NCBI GenBank assembly: GCA_900184925.1
Contig: FXYJ02000006.1
Location: 62,001 to 126,000 of the forward strand
DNA: 64,000 bases
Direction of reading: 5' to 3'
Source of the DNA: Ruminococcaceae bacterium HV4-5-B5C
GTDB taxonomy: Bacteria; Bacillota; Clostridia; Oscillospirales; Acutalibacteraceae
Shown here piece by piece: positions 42,862-50,875 of the stretch (its first letter is position 1; each line of letters begins with the position of its first letter). The position numbers and the translations under genes were made by a program. Below the pieces are notes generated by a model. That model was not told the DNA's origin, did no database searches, and saw nothing but the letters and a program-made list of their open reading frames with translations.

Positions 42862-43883
42862 ACGGAGCGCCCTCCTTCTTTCGTCAGGGCTGCGCGCCTG
42901 ACCTCCCCCGCCAGATCAATCCCGGAGGGACAGACAGCGGAGCAGGCGCGGCAGCCGATGCATTCGCCAACGTGGAACAGCAGAAGCGGTTCGGGCGGGC
43001 CGCTTTCCAGCTCGCGGTGAACCAGCCACGGCACCACGCCGACGGGGCAGGCCGTCGTGCAGCGCCCGCAGCGCACACAGGCGAATTCCCGGCGGAGCGG
43101 CGGCTTTTTCAGAACGGTGATGCAGCGCGTGCTGAAACCGACCGGCATGTTCAGGTTGAGAACACTGTGCCCGCCAAGCGCCGTGCCGACGGAAACAAAC
43201 TGCGCGCGCCGGTCTGCGCCGCAGAACTCCAAAAGCAGAGAAAGCGGCATTCCGATGCGCACGCGGTAATTGCCGGGTTTGGAAACAGCATTCCCGGCGA
43301 CGGTGACGACGGCTTCCACGGCCGGTTTCCCTTCCCGCACGGCGTCCGAGAGTGCGGCGCATGCCTGTGCCCCAAGAAGCGCCGCGTTTTTTCCGCTGCG
43401 GCGCAGGCTCTGCAGAAGGAAGAAGTCCGCAGGGCTTCGGTTTCCGGCGGCTACAGCCGCGGCAGGAATCTTCCGGGCCGAGAGAAGGCGCACTTCCGCC
43501 CGTGAAGCGGCTGCGATGAGCGTTTCTTCCGCGCCGCACGCCTGCGCCGCGAGGGCGAGGCCGTCCGCCACCTTTTCAGGAGACTCGCGGAGCACGGCCT
43601 GTTCCCCCGCGGCGAACGGGTCATCGTCGAAACAGCGGGCCGCGAGCAGGGTTGTCTTCTGTTCTGCAAGAGAACGGAGAAGGTCCCGGAGGGGGACGCC
43701 GTCCGTCTCGCTGCGAATTCCCGCCGCTTCCGCTGCGCGGAGAATGCGCTTCGGGTCCGGCTCGCCCTTGACGGGCGGGAACCGGGAAGGCACGGCAAAG
43801 CTTTCCGGAGCGGGCAATTCATGGATTCCCCGCTTCAGAATCTCTTTTTTATCCTGTTCCAGTTTGACACCGCGTCCGGCCAT
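42858..43883 (-). CDS. rnfC: Short RnfC-like Fe-S subunit
   Basis: This 341-residue protein matches the C-terminal three quarters of RnfC. An SLBB-like segment (AVSKPGNYRVRIGMPLSLLL) and two 4Fe-4S motifs are complete: C269/C272/C275/C279 in CVRCGRCTTACP and C308/C311/C314/C318 in CIGCRACSAVCP. The N-terminal barrel of the usual roughly 440-residue RnfC is missing, and I cannot find its glycine-rich GMGGAGFPT nucleotide/FMN loop. The ATG at 43883 has GGGAGG 8 bases upstream. Confidence 0.82.
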   Translation of the reverse strand: MAGRGVKLEQDKKEILKRGIHELPAPESFAVPSRFPPVKGEPDPKRILRAAEAAGIRSETDGVPLRDLLRSLAEQKTTLLAARCFDDDPFAAGEQAVLRESPEKVADGLALAAQACGAEETLIAAASRAEVRLLSARKIPAAAVAAGNRSPADFFLLQSLRRSGKNAALLGAQACAALSDAVREGKPAVEAVVTVAGNAVSKPGNYRVRIGMPLSLLLEFCGADRRAQFVSVGTALGGHSVLNLNMPVGFSTRCITVLKKPPLRREFACVRCGRCTTACPVGVVPWLVHRELESGPPEPLLLFHVGECIGCRACSAVCPSGIDLAGEVRRAALTKEGGRSV

Positions 43884-43901
43884 GCGCCGCACCTCCCGTC
43901 G

Positions 43902-44546
43902 TTAAAGGGAACTGTCGCAGGCGCGGAGCCCGCGGATTGCTTTCGATGCGTCCTGCGCGCCGAAGACGGAGGTTCCCGCCACAAGGGCGTTCACACCGGC
44001 CTTTGCCGCCGTCACGGCTGTTACGGCGTTGATGCCGCCGTCTACTTCCACGAGAAGATCCGGGCGCTTTTCCTTGAGCATCCGGACCTTGGGCATCATG
44101 TCTTCCTGAAAAGACTGTCCGCCGAAGCCGGGCTCCACCGTCATGACGAGGGCCATATAGAGACGGTCGAGGTACGGAAGAAGCGCTTCCGCGGGGGTGC
44201 CGGGTTTGATGGCTATGGAGGGTTTCGCTCCTCCCTCCGAGATGGCGGCGATAACAGCGCCCGGGTCGGACGCCGCTTCGAGGTGGAACGTGACAATGTC
44301 TGCGCCCGCTTTCAGAAACTGAGGAAGGTAGCGCAGCGGTTCGTCGATCATGAGGTGGACGTCAAAGGGCTTGTCCGTATACGGCCGCATGGCTGCGACG
44401 ACCGGCGGGCCGAACGTCAGGTTCGGAACAAAGTGGCCGTCCATGACGTCGAGGTGAATCCAGTCGGCGCCCGCAATATCCATGCGGATAATCTCATCGC
44501 TGAGGTGGGAAAAATCAGATGCCAGCATCGATGGGGCAATAATCAT
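43902..44546 (-). CDS. rpe: Ribulose-phosphate 3-epimerase
   Basis: This 214-residue TIM-barrel enzyme interconverts ribulose 5-phosphate and xylulose 5-phosphate. Family motifs are IAPSMLASDFSHLSDEI, WIHLDVMDGHFVPNLTFGPP, DVHLMIDEPLRYLPQF, MTVEPGFGGQSFQEDMMPKV and VDGGINAVTA. The ATG at 44546 (MIIAPSML) gives the normal length. It is 18 bases upstream of rnfC and probably on the same transcript, an odd partnership with no evident metabolic link. Confidence 0.97.
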   Translation of the reverse strand: MIIAPSMLASDFSHLSDEIIRMDIAGADWIHLDVMDGHFVPNLTFGPPVVAAMRPYTDKPFDVHLMIDEPLRYLPQFLKAGADIVTFHLEAASDPGAVIAAISEGGAKPSIAIKPGTPAEALLPYLDRLYMALVMTVEPGFGGQSFQEDMMPKVRMLKEKRPDLLVEVDGGINAVTAVTAAKAGVNALVAGTSVFGAQDASKAIRGLRACDSSL

Positions 44547-44651
44547 GGTATCAATCTCCTCCGTGCCTATTGTAACCCAATCCGCCCGCCTTTTCAACCC
44601 GCCCGGCCGCTCCGGCAGGAAATTTGGCCCGCGTGAAAAAAGATCCAAAAC

Positions 44652-44678
44652 AGGCCGCCGGCGAAAGCCTCCGGCGGC
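44652..44678. terminator. Hairpin upstream of rpe, possible terminator
   Basis: GGCCGCCGG and CCGGCGGCC are arms around a short loop; no clear T-run follows. The flanking 280-bp gap (44547-44828) also holds the 44763 terminator and presumably the rpe promoter. Confidence 0.45.
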
Positions 44679-44762
44679 CCGATCTATGATAAAGCGGTTG
44701 AAATATTTGCCCCCGCAGTGCTATTGTATGCGCCGCGGGGGTGATTTGCGCCCCATGAAAGA

Positions 44763-44797
44763 AGAGCCGGGAACGGAGATTCTCCGTTCCCGGCTCT
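44763..44797 (-). terminator. Intrinsic terminator of the G5/3D protein gene
   Basis: AGAGCCGGGAACGGAG and CTCCGTTCCCGGCTCT nearly fuse in a 15-bp stem, preceded and followed by A/T-rich sequence, 32 bases past the stop. Confidence 0.85.
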
Positions 44798-44828
44798 GAA
44801 CCGGTTCTGCTTTTTTTCGGGACGGACG

Positions 44829-46121
44829 TCAGCTCAGAACATAAACGTTCATCGTGCGTCTTCCAAAATCACAGCTTGCGTCATAACTGTTGAAATAGAG
44901 GTCGGCGACGATGGTACCGCTCATGGCGGCTCCGCCGGTATCCGCCGCAACCGCATAGCCGTAGACGAGCCTGCCGTCGGGCGAGCAGATATAAAGCTTC
45001 GTGCCGTAGGGAATAATATTCGGGTTCACCGCGACGCGGCCGTAAGCCGTCGCCATGCCGGAAGCCGTGCGGGATCCGCCGCTGTAGGCGGTGCACTTGC
45101 CGGTAAAGACCTTGCGGTAGGAAACGCTGTTGCCGTTCTGGTCCACAAGGGACCCGTCGGCACCGACGGAAGCAAACGCGCTCCCGAGAGACCTTGTGCC
45201 GACCAGGACAACCTGGCTGACCGGCTGCTGTGTGATTTCCGATGAAGTAACATCGCTTTCCGCAAGAGTGCCGTCGCAGAATTTCTGACGGGTGACAATG
45301 GTTTTTACCCCGTTCTGACCCTGGGTTTTCACCTTTCTGGTGCCCTGGTTCATGGAACTGTCGTTCTGCGTCACTGTTTCAAACGGAACGGCTTCGGTGG
45401 ACGTCACGTCTTTGTAAGTGACGCGGCCGATATTGATGGTCATACCTTCCGAAACCTGAGCGGTGAGCGCTTTGTCGGCAATGTCGTTTTCCCCGAGCTG
45501 GATTTTCGCCTGACTCAGTGCGCGGGCAACGGTGCCCTCTTCGACAAGAGCCGTTGTCGTCTTTCCGTCTGCAATGACGGAGATATTGCACCGGCGCGTC
45601 ACCGTGACCGTCATTCCGGAGCTCACCTTTGTGGCTGTGCCCGGGTCGACGAGGTCGTTGACATCAAACTTAATGTTTGCCTTCACAAGCGCATCGGCAA
45701 CCGTGTCGCCGTAATGCATCACGACGGGGGTGGTCTTCGTGTCCGCCGTAACCAGTACGCGCTTTGCCGTTTTTACCGTAATGGAAACATTGCCGTCGTT
45801 GTCGGACTGGTAGGCGATGCTGGCGTCGGCACCGGGATTGACACCCGCTTCGCTGAGAATTTTCGCCTGGTCGGTGGAGTCAATTGCCATGACCTGCTTT
45901 TGGGTGCCGTCCACAGTAATGGACGCATGCCGTGTGGAGGCTGCAACGGAGGCAACAGAGGCGACCGTGACGGCGACCATGAGCGCCAGAGAGACGCCCA
46001 GTCGGGAAAAATGCTCTCTGCGTTCCCGTTCCCGGGCGCGGTAACGGCTTACCGTCACCTCTTTGCGGGGACGGAACCGCCCAATATGCGTATTAAGAGA
46101 AAAATGTTCCAAAAATTGCAC
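44829..46121 (-). CDS. YabE-like cell-wall protein with DUF348, G5 and 3D domains
   Basis: This 430-residue secreted or membrane-anchored wall-remodelling protein has one hydrophobic N-terminal helix at about 45-62 (LGVSLALMVAVTVASVASVA). About three DUF348 repeats follow (SITVDGTQKQVMAIDSTDQA; MHYGDTVADALVKANIKF; TALVEEGTVARALSQAKIQL), then a G5 domain (about 235-310). The C-terminal 3D domain (TAYSGGSRTASGMATAYGRV, VAADTGGAAMSGTIVADLYF) keeps the catalytic aspartates of MltA/EXPB-like lytic enzymes. The start is GTG at 46121 after AAGGTG. Confidence 0.92.
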   Translation of the reverse strand: MQFLEHFSLNTHIGRFRPRKEVTVSRYRARERERREHFSRLGVSLALMVAVTVASVASVAASTRHASITVDGTQKQVMAIDSTDQAKILSEAGVNPGADASIAYQSDNDGNVSITVKTAKRVLVTADTKTTPVVMHYGDTVADALVKANIKFDVNDLVDPGTATKVSSGMTVTVTRRCNISVIADGKTTTALVEEGTVARALSQAKIQLGENDIADKALTAQVSEGMTINIGRVTYKDVTSTEAVPFETVTQNDSSMNQGTRKVKTQGQNGVKTIVTRQKFCDGTLAESDVTSSEITQQPVSQVVLVGTRSLGSAFASVGADGSLVDQNGNSVSYRKVFTGKCTAYSGGSRTASGMATAYGRVAVNPNIIPYGTKLYICSPDGRLVYGYAVAADTGGAAMSGTIVADLYFNSYDASCDFGRRTMNVYVLS

Positions 46122-46217
46122 TGTTATCACCTTTTTTCTGAAACCCCAGGGCCGTTTTCAGAGGTTCTTCACCACTTGACGGCCTCCCTTCAGGGGAGCG
46201 GCGCTTTGATGCGAGTA

Positions 46218-46246
46218 ATTATATTCGCCGATTCGCCGGGTGTCAA
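46218..46246 (-). promoter_or_regulatory. Consensus promoter of the G5/3D protein gene
   Basis: Minus strand: TTGACA (46241-46246), exactly 17 bases, TATAAT (46218-46223). The leader of about 90 bases contains GGCCGT/ACGGCC and CCCCTGAAGGG pairings. The remaining gap to 46555 is A/T-rich with no gene. Confidence 0.92.
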
Positions 46247-46555
46247 ATCGTTTTGCAATGCAATTTTGTGCAACATGTATAAATTACAAAAATGAAATAT
46301 TCTTTATAAAACATATAAATCCCTCTTCCGGCTGAAAACCCCTGTTTTCTGTTTCCTGCCGAAACGGGATTTCTGTGCACATTGCAAGAAAATGGATGGT
46401 TACAAAGTTGTTACAACTGTTTCAGAACTGTGTTTATTTATTTTTGGAACCAAATCGGGACACAGTTTATTCATAAAAATTCCCTGAAACGGCGCGGGGC
46501 CTTGCTTTTGTAATTCTGCCGGGAGACGGACGCGCATGTCGAAAAAAAAGCGAAA

Positions 46556-46614
46556 ATCCGGCGCCGCAAGGGTGCCGGATTACAAAAAAACCGCTCCGCA
46601 ATTGTGCGGAGCGG
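46556..46614 (-). terminator. Tandem intrinsic terminators after rpsI
   Basis: CCGCTCCGCA/TGCGGAGCGG (46591-46614) is followed on the minus strand by seven T. A second stem ATCCGGCgCC/GGtGCCGGAT (46556-46580) follows, with TTTTC after it. Confidence 0.9.
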
Positions 46615-46642
46615 AAAGATAACTGAAGCGAAAACGGAAAAA

Positions 46643-47044
46643 TCAGCGTTTGCTGAACTGCGGAGCACGGCGGGCAGCTTTGAGGCCGTACTTCTTGCGT
46701 TCCTTCATCCTCGGGTCACGGGTCAGCAGGCCCGCTTTCTTGAGGGTGGTGCGCAGATTTTCAGAATCGTACTGCAGGAGCGCACGGGCAATGCCGTGAC
46801 GGATGGCGCCGGCCTGACCGGTGACTCCGCCGCCCGCAACGCGGCAGACGATGTCGAACTTGTCGTTCGTGCCGGTCAGCTCAAGCGGCTGACGGACAAT
46901 GGCTTTGAGCGTGTCAAGGCCAAAGTACTCTTCCAGGCTGCGGTCATTAACTGTGACCTTGCCGGAGCCCTGGTAGATCCTTACGCGCGCGACACTGCTT
47001 TTCCTTCTGCCTGTCCCGTAAAAATATGGTGCTTTCTCGTACAT
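46643..47044 (-). CDS. rpsI: 30S ribosomal protein S9
   Basis: This 133-residue ribosomal protein has a C-terminal tail that reaches the P-site tRNA. Motifs [40 protein letters not shown] and the end [20 protein letters not shown] then RAPQFSKR are complete. It lies 15 bases after rplM, the conserved pair, and ends at tandem terminators. Confidence 0.98.
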   Translation of the reverse strand: MYEKAPYFYGTGRRKSSVARVRIYQGSGKVTVNDRSLEEYFGLDTLKAIVRQPLELTGTNDKFDIVCRVAGGGVTGQAGAIRHGIARALLQYDSENLRTTLKKAGLLTRDPRMKERKKYGLKAARRAPQFSKR

Positions 47045-47059
47045 CGTGTTGATCCTCCC

Positions 47060-47488
47060 TTACAGTTCCCAGGTCTCGGGCTTCTGAGCAGCATGGGTAT
47101 GCTCTGCGCCTTCGAACAGGTGAAGCCTCGTCATGGCTGTGCGGCCGGGCGTTGTGTCGGGGACCATGCCTTTTACGGCAAGCTCCATCGCCTTGCAGGG
47201 CTTTTCCGCCATCAGCGTCTTGTAGTTGACCTTCTTCATGTGGCCGATGTAGAGCGTGGGATGGTACCAGACCTTATTCTCCAGCTTCTTGCCGGTGAGA
47301 ACAGCGTCTTTGCAGTTGATGATGACGACATTGTCGCCGCAGTCGGCGTGGGGCGCGAAAGTGACCTTGTGCTTTCCGCGCAGAAGAATGGCGGCCTGCA
47401 CGGCCACGCGGCCCAGCGGCTTTCCGGCGGCGTCGATCACATACCACTTGCGCCGGATATCGCCGGCTTTGGGCATATAGGTAGACAT
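47060..47488 (-). CDS. rplM: 50S ribosomal protein L13
   Basis: This 142-residue early-assembly 50S protein is recognised by RKWYVIDAAGKPLGRVAVQA, LRGKHKVTFAPHADCGDNVV and the signature MELAVKGMVPDTTPGRTAMT. GGAGGG precedes the ATG. A consensus promoter lies at 47534-47562, so the rplM-rpsI operon has a leader of about 40 bases. Confidence 0.98.
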   Translation of the reverse strand: MSTYMPKAGDIRRKWYVIDAAGKPLGRVAVQAAILLRGKHKVTFAPHADCGDNVVIINCKDAVLTGKKLENKVWYHPTLYIGHMKKVNYKTLMAEKPCKAMELAVKGMVPDTTPGRTAMTRLHLFEGAEHTHAAQKPETWEL

Positions 47489-47533
47489 AAATTTCCCTCC
47501 TGATAATTTTTAAACGTACCAAATTACTTCTCG

Positions 47534-47562
47534 ATTCTATCACCCGCCCGACGGCATGTCAA
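47534..47562 (-). promoter_or_regulatory. Promoter of rplM-rpsI
   Basis: Minus strand: TTGACA (47557-47562), 17 bases, TAGAAT (47534-47539). Confidence 0.9.
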
Positions 47563-48065
47563 GAGACAAACCCCAATTTTTTAATTTATTCATGCGTATC
47601 TCGAGATTGCTCGCATTTTTGCCATGTTTCTTGCTCTACCTCACCTGTCATTTCAAAAAATAAGAGGTATTTTTCTCTGAGCGACGGAAAAAGACCGCCT
47701 TTCCGGGAAAGTCCGCGTAAAAATGTAAATGCAATAATGAATTACGGTTTACAATAGCGGAATATCGCTGAGCGGGGAGAGATTGAAAAGCAAATTTCAT
47801 TTTCCCCATCGTAATATTGTTTGAGTTTTTAACATTTTCGACCGACTTTTCAACATCTTGTTGTTGACAAGGGGTTTTCCACAAACAGGAGGGAACGTGC
47901 GTGCCTCAAAACAGCGATTGGAAGGATAACGCGCAGGTTTCTGTTTTCCCTGAAATCGACGAAAATCGTCGAAATTCCCCCATTTTCGTAAAATACGGCG
48001 CGTACCGTCCCCCGCGCGAAACAGCACGCCACGGATGTGCACGGGCCGTCGCCGAAACGGTGGAA
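47563..48065. other. 503-bp gap without a convincing gene
   Basis: An A/T-rich stretch (47570-47900) is followed by GC-normal sequence. It contains TTGTTGACAAGG and TTTTCCACA near 47866-47884, which recall replication-origin sequence, but there is only a single imperfect DnaA-like box. A GTG frame from 47901 with GGAGG upstream runs through the bioY terminator and antisense to bioY, and is not family-like. Confidence 0.5.
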
Positions 48066-48098
48066 AAAGAAAACCCGGCGGAGTTTTTCACCGCCGGG
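48066..48098 (-). terminator. Intrinsic terminator of bioY
   Basis: CCCGGCGG/CCGCCGGG stem, followed on the minus strand by TTTTCTTTTT, 48 bases after the bioY stop. Confidence 0.85.
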
Positions 48099-48146
48099 AG
48101 CGAATTGGTGAAATACTTTTTCACGAATCCACAATGGGAAACATCT

Positions 48147-48692
48147 TCAGGCTGTTCCCGCGCAGATACGGTCGAACGCCGTGCCGAGACGTGGCGCAAG
48201 CATGGCGCAGACGATGATTTTGGCCGCATCCCCGGGCAGAAACGGGAAAACGCAGAGAAGAAGAGCTTCCCACAGCCCTCGCCCCGTCAGGAAAACGAAC
48301 CATACGGTGCCGAGGAAATAAAGCGCCGCTGTGCCGAGAATCATGGAAACGACAAGAGCACCCGTTTTTCGACCGGTTTTGCTGTTTCCAGCGCCGATAA
48401 TCCCGGCGCAGACAATGTAGCCGATGAGGTATCCGCCCGTCGGCCCGAATAACGCGGCGGCTCCGGCGCGAAAACCGGCAAAGACCGGCAGCCCCGCCGC
48501 TCCGAGAAGAACGTAGAGAACCTGGCTTGCCGCGCCGCCGGACGGGCCGAGGATTGCGCCGGCCAGATAAACCGCAAAGGTTGCGAGAGAAACCGGGACC
48601 GGTCCGACGGGGATGGAAAACTGGGCCGCGGCCGCGGTCAGCGCGGCAAACAAAGCGACGGCGGCAAGCCGGAGCGCGGAATGCTGTTTCAT
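48147..48692 (-). CDS. bioY: Biotin transporter substrate-binding subunit BioY
   Basis: This 181-residue six-helix S component imports biotin with an ECF module. Typical stretches are AAQFSIPVGPVPVSLATFAV, LGAAGLPVFAGFRAGAAALF, GPTGGYLIGYIVCA and FPFLPGDAAKIIVCAMLAPR. A BirA operator overlaps its promoter, which confirms the substrate. No ECF ATPase is adjacent, so it shares the general module or works alone. Confidence 0.96.
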   Translation of the reverse strand: MKQHSALRLAAVALFAALTAAAAQFSIPVGPVPVSLATFAVYLAGAILGPSGGAASQVLYVLLGAAGLPVFAGFRAGAAALFGPTGGYLIGYIVCAGIIGAGNSKTGRKTGALVVSMILGTAALYFLGTVWFVFLTGRGLWEALLLCVFPFLPGDAAKIIVCAMLAPRLGTAFDRICAGTA

Positions 48693-48713
48693 GGAATCAC
48701 CCTCCTGCTTCCT

Positions 48714-48742
48714 ATTATAATAGAAAGCAAAACAATTGTAAA
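48714..48742 (-). promoter_or_regulatory. Promoter of bioY
   Basis: Minus strand: TTTACA (48737-48742), 17 bases, TATAAT (48714-48719). The -35 lies inside the BirA operator arm. Confidence 0.88.
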
Positions 48743-48767
48743 CCTAATTGTAATAGTAGGTATACAA
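48736..48767. promoter_or_regulatory. BirA operator
   Basis: TTGTAAACC (48736-48744) and GGTATACAA (48759-48767), 14 bases apart, match the known BirA palindrome. Biotin-loaded BirA should repress bioY here, implying a BirA with a DNA-binding domain elsewhere in the genome. Confidence 0.95.
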
Positions 48768-48783
48768 ATATACCGGAAAGAAG

Positions 48784-48818
48784 GCGGAACCGCTGCCCGG
48801 AGGAAGGCGCGGTTCCGC
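48784..48818 (-). terminator. Intrinsic terminator of the DAHP synthase gene
   Basis: GCGGAACCGC/GCGGTTCCGC stem, followed on the minus strand by CTTCTTT, 78 bases after the stop and just before the BirA operator. Confidence 0.7.
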
Positions 48819-48895
48819 TGCATTTTGACCCTATATATAATAGGAAAGGGAGAAACGGAAAAAACGGGGTCGAAAGGCCGGTGGGAAGGTTGTTT

Positions 48896-49909
48896 TTACA
48901 CGCTTCTGCCGACGGCTTCGGCGACACGACCCGCGTCACGGAACAGTTTTGCATAGGCTTCCAGGGTGAGCTGCTGCGCGGCGTCGCTGAGCGCGTGCTT
49001 CGGGTTGGGGTGAACCTCGACGATGAGGCCGTCCGCTCCGGCGGCAACGGCGGCAAGCGACAGGGACGAAATGTAGGAGGCTTTGCCCGCCGCGTGGGAC
49101 GGGTCGACGATGATGGGCAGGCAGCTCCGCTCACGCACCACGGGGATTGCGGAAACGTCGAGGGTGTTGCGCGTGGCGGTTTCAAACGTGCGGATGCCGC
49201 GCTCACACAGCACGACATTGCAGTTGCCTTCGCTCATGATATATTCGGCGGCGTCGAGCCACTCCTCAATCGTGTTGGCGATGCCGCGCTTCAGAAGCAC
49301 GGGCTTCTGTGTGCGGCCCACTTCGCGGAGCAGACGGAAGTTCTGCATATTGCGCGCACCGATCTGGAACATGTCGCAGTAGGGCGCTGCAATCGGGATG
49401 AGATCGTGGTCGGTGATCTCCGTAACGGCCTTCAGCCCGTAGGCGTCGGCGGCTCTGCGGAGCATCTTCAGCCCGGCTTCCTCGGTGCCCTGGAACGAGT
49501 ACGGCGAGGTGCGGGGCTTGTAGGCTCCGCCGCGCAGGAACTTTGCCCCGGCGGCCTTCACTCCGGCCGCAGCCGCCATGATCTGCTCTTCGCTTTCCAC
49601 AGCGCACGGTCCGGCGATCATGCAGAGCTTCCCGCCGCCGATGACTTCACCGCCCACGTTTACGGTGCGGCCCTCGGGCACCATTTCGCGGCTTGCCAGT
49701 TTATAGGAATGCATGATGGGCACGCATTTTTCCACGCCGTCCATCAGTTCGAGGTTTGCGCCTGCCAGTTTTGTCTTGTCGCCGAGCACGCCGACGATGG
49801 TCGCCTGAGCACCGGCGGAAAGATTGGCGCCCAGCCCGTGCTCTTTCAGCACGGCGATTACTTTCTCCACGTCCTGCTGTGTGCAGCCGCGTTTCATGAC
49901 GATAATCAT
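48896..49909 (-). CDS. aroF: 3-deoxy-7-phosphoheptulonate (DAHP) synthase, Bacillus-type with N-terminal ACT-like domain
   Basis: This 337-residue enzyme condenses PEP with erythrose 4-phosphate, the first step of the shikimate pathway. Residues 1-66 form the FBD/ACT-like regulatory domain (VMKRGCTQQDVEKVIAVLKE). The barrel carries MIAGPCAVESEEQI, GGAYKPRTSPYSFQGT, QIGARNMQNFRLL and the metal-site IVDPSHAAGKA. The ATG at 49909 has AGGAG upstream and a promoter at 49947-49975. Length equals the Bacillus/Thermotoga type. Symbol could equally be aroG/aroA by organism. Confidence 0.96.
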   Translation of the reverse strand: MIIVMKRGCTQQDVEKVIAVLKEHGLGANLSAGAQATIVGVLGDKTKLAGANLELMDGVEKCVPIMHSYKLASREMVPEGRTVNVGGEVIGGGKLCMIAGPCAVESEEQIMAAAAGVKAAGAKFLRGGAYKPRTSPYSFQGTEEAGLKMLRRAADAYGLKAVTEITDHDLIPIAAPYCDMFQIGARNMQNFRLLREVGRTQKPVLLKRGIANTIEEWLDAAEYIMSEGNCNVVLCERGIRTFETATRNTLDVSAIPVVRERSCLPIIVDPSHAAGKASYISSLSLAAVAAGADGLIVEVHPNPKHALSDAAQQLTLEAYAKLFRDAGRVAEAVGRSV

Positions 49910-49946
49910 TTTGCCGTATCTCCTGTCAATAGAATCGTATACGGCT

Positions 49947-49975
49947 ATTTTACCGTTTAAAGCGCAAAATTGCAA
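49947..49975 (-). promoter_or_regulatory. Promoter of the DAHP synthase gene
   Basis: Minus strand: TTGCAA (49970-49975), 17 bases, TAAAAT (49947-49952); a second TTGACA lies too near the start to be used. Confidence 0.75.
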
Positions 49976-50023
49976 GTGGCCGCTCTTCCGTGTTTTTCCG
50001 GTGTCGGGAATCGAATGCGCATA

Positions 50024-50052
50024 TTGTAAAAAGAATGGCGTTACGCTATAAT
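50024..50052 (+). promoter_or_regulatory. Promoter of the ParA-ComFB operon
   Basis: TTGTAA (50024-50029), 17 bases, TATAAT (50047-50052), 56 bases before the ATG. Confidence 0.82.
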
Positions 50053-50107
50053 AAAGGGAGATTCCGCCGGAAGAACAGTACCGGCGGCGGGAGGGTGAGG
50101 GTTCCGC

Positions 50108-50869
50108 ATGGCGAAAGTAATATCCGTTTCCAACCAGAAGGGCGGCGTCGGCAAGACGACTACGACATGCGCCGTCGCGGCGGGCCTTAAGAAGCGCGGA
50201 TTCCGCGTGCTTGCGCTGGACCTCGACCCGCAGGGGAACCTCGGGTTCCATGTGGGAGCCGACACGGACACCAGCGCGACCATTTACGACGTGCTGAAGG
50301 AAGACATGAAGCTTCAGTACGCCATCCAGAAAATGCCGGCGATGGACGTCATCACCTCGAGCATCCTGCTCAGCGGCATTGAGCTTGAGTTCACCGGCAC
50401 GGGCCGGGAATATCTGCTTAAGGAAGCGCTTGAGCCGGTGCAGGAGATGTACGATTACATTCTGATCGACACGCCTCCCGCACTCGGCATTCTCACCATC
50501 AACGCGTTTACCGCGTCGGACTTTATTGTGGTTCCCATGCTGCCGGATATTTTCAGTCTGCAGGGAATCGCCCAGCTTTATGAAACAGTCGTGCGCGTGC
50601 AGAAATACTGCAACCGAAGCCTCATGATCGCCGGAATTCTCCTGACCCGGTTCAGCCCCACAACGCTGCTCGGGCGCGAAGTGCGCGGCACGGCTGAGCT
50701 GATTGCGAAAGACCTGCATATCCGCGTGTTCGACGCCTATATCCGCAGCAGCGTCGTCGCGGGGGAAGCCCAGTCCGTGCAGAAGAGCCTGTTCGACTAT
50801 GCCCCCCATGCAACCGTGACGCGCGACTACGACAAATTTATCGGCGAACTGCTTGCAAAGGGGGTGTGA
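50108..50869 (+). CDS. ParA/Soj-family ATPase
   Basis: This 253-residue Walker-type ATPase has the deviant Walker A KGGVGKTTTTCAVAAGLKKR, Walker A' LALDLDPQGNLGFHVG and Walker B YDYILIDTPPALGILTINAF. It lacks the long N-terminal DNA-binding part of plasmid ParA, so it is Soj-like in size. No parB or parS-like gene follows; instead a ComFB-domain gene starts six bases later. It may position a cellular complex rather than DNA (inference). Confidence 0.93.
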   Translation: MAKVISVSNQKGGVGKTTTTCAVAAGLKKRGFRVLALDLDPQGNLGFHVGADTDTSATIYDVLKEDMKLQYAIQKMPAMDVITSSILLSGIELEFTGTGREYLLKEALEPVQEMYDYILIDTPPALGILTINAFTASDFIVVPMLPDIFSLQGIAQLYETVVRVQKYCNRSLMIAGILLTRFSPTTLLGREVRGTAELIAKDLHIRVFDAYIRSSVVAGEAQSVQKSLFDYAPHATVTRDYDKFIGELLAKGV

Positions 50870-50875
50870 CGGGAT

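Noticed and set aside
47820-47890. Possible replication-origin sequence (TTGTTGACAAGG, TTTTCCACA)
   Set aside because: Only one imperfect DnaA-like box and no dnaA, dnaN or rnpA/rpmH nearby.
47901-48452. GTG-start plus-strand frame with GGAGG upstream
   Set aside because: It runs through the bioY terminator and antisense to bioY, and the translation lacks protein-like character in the overlapping part.
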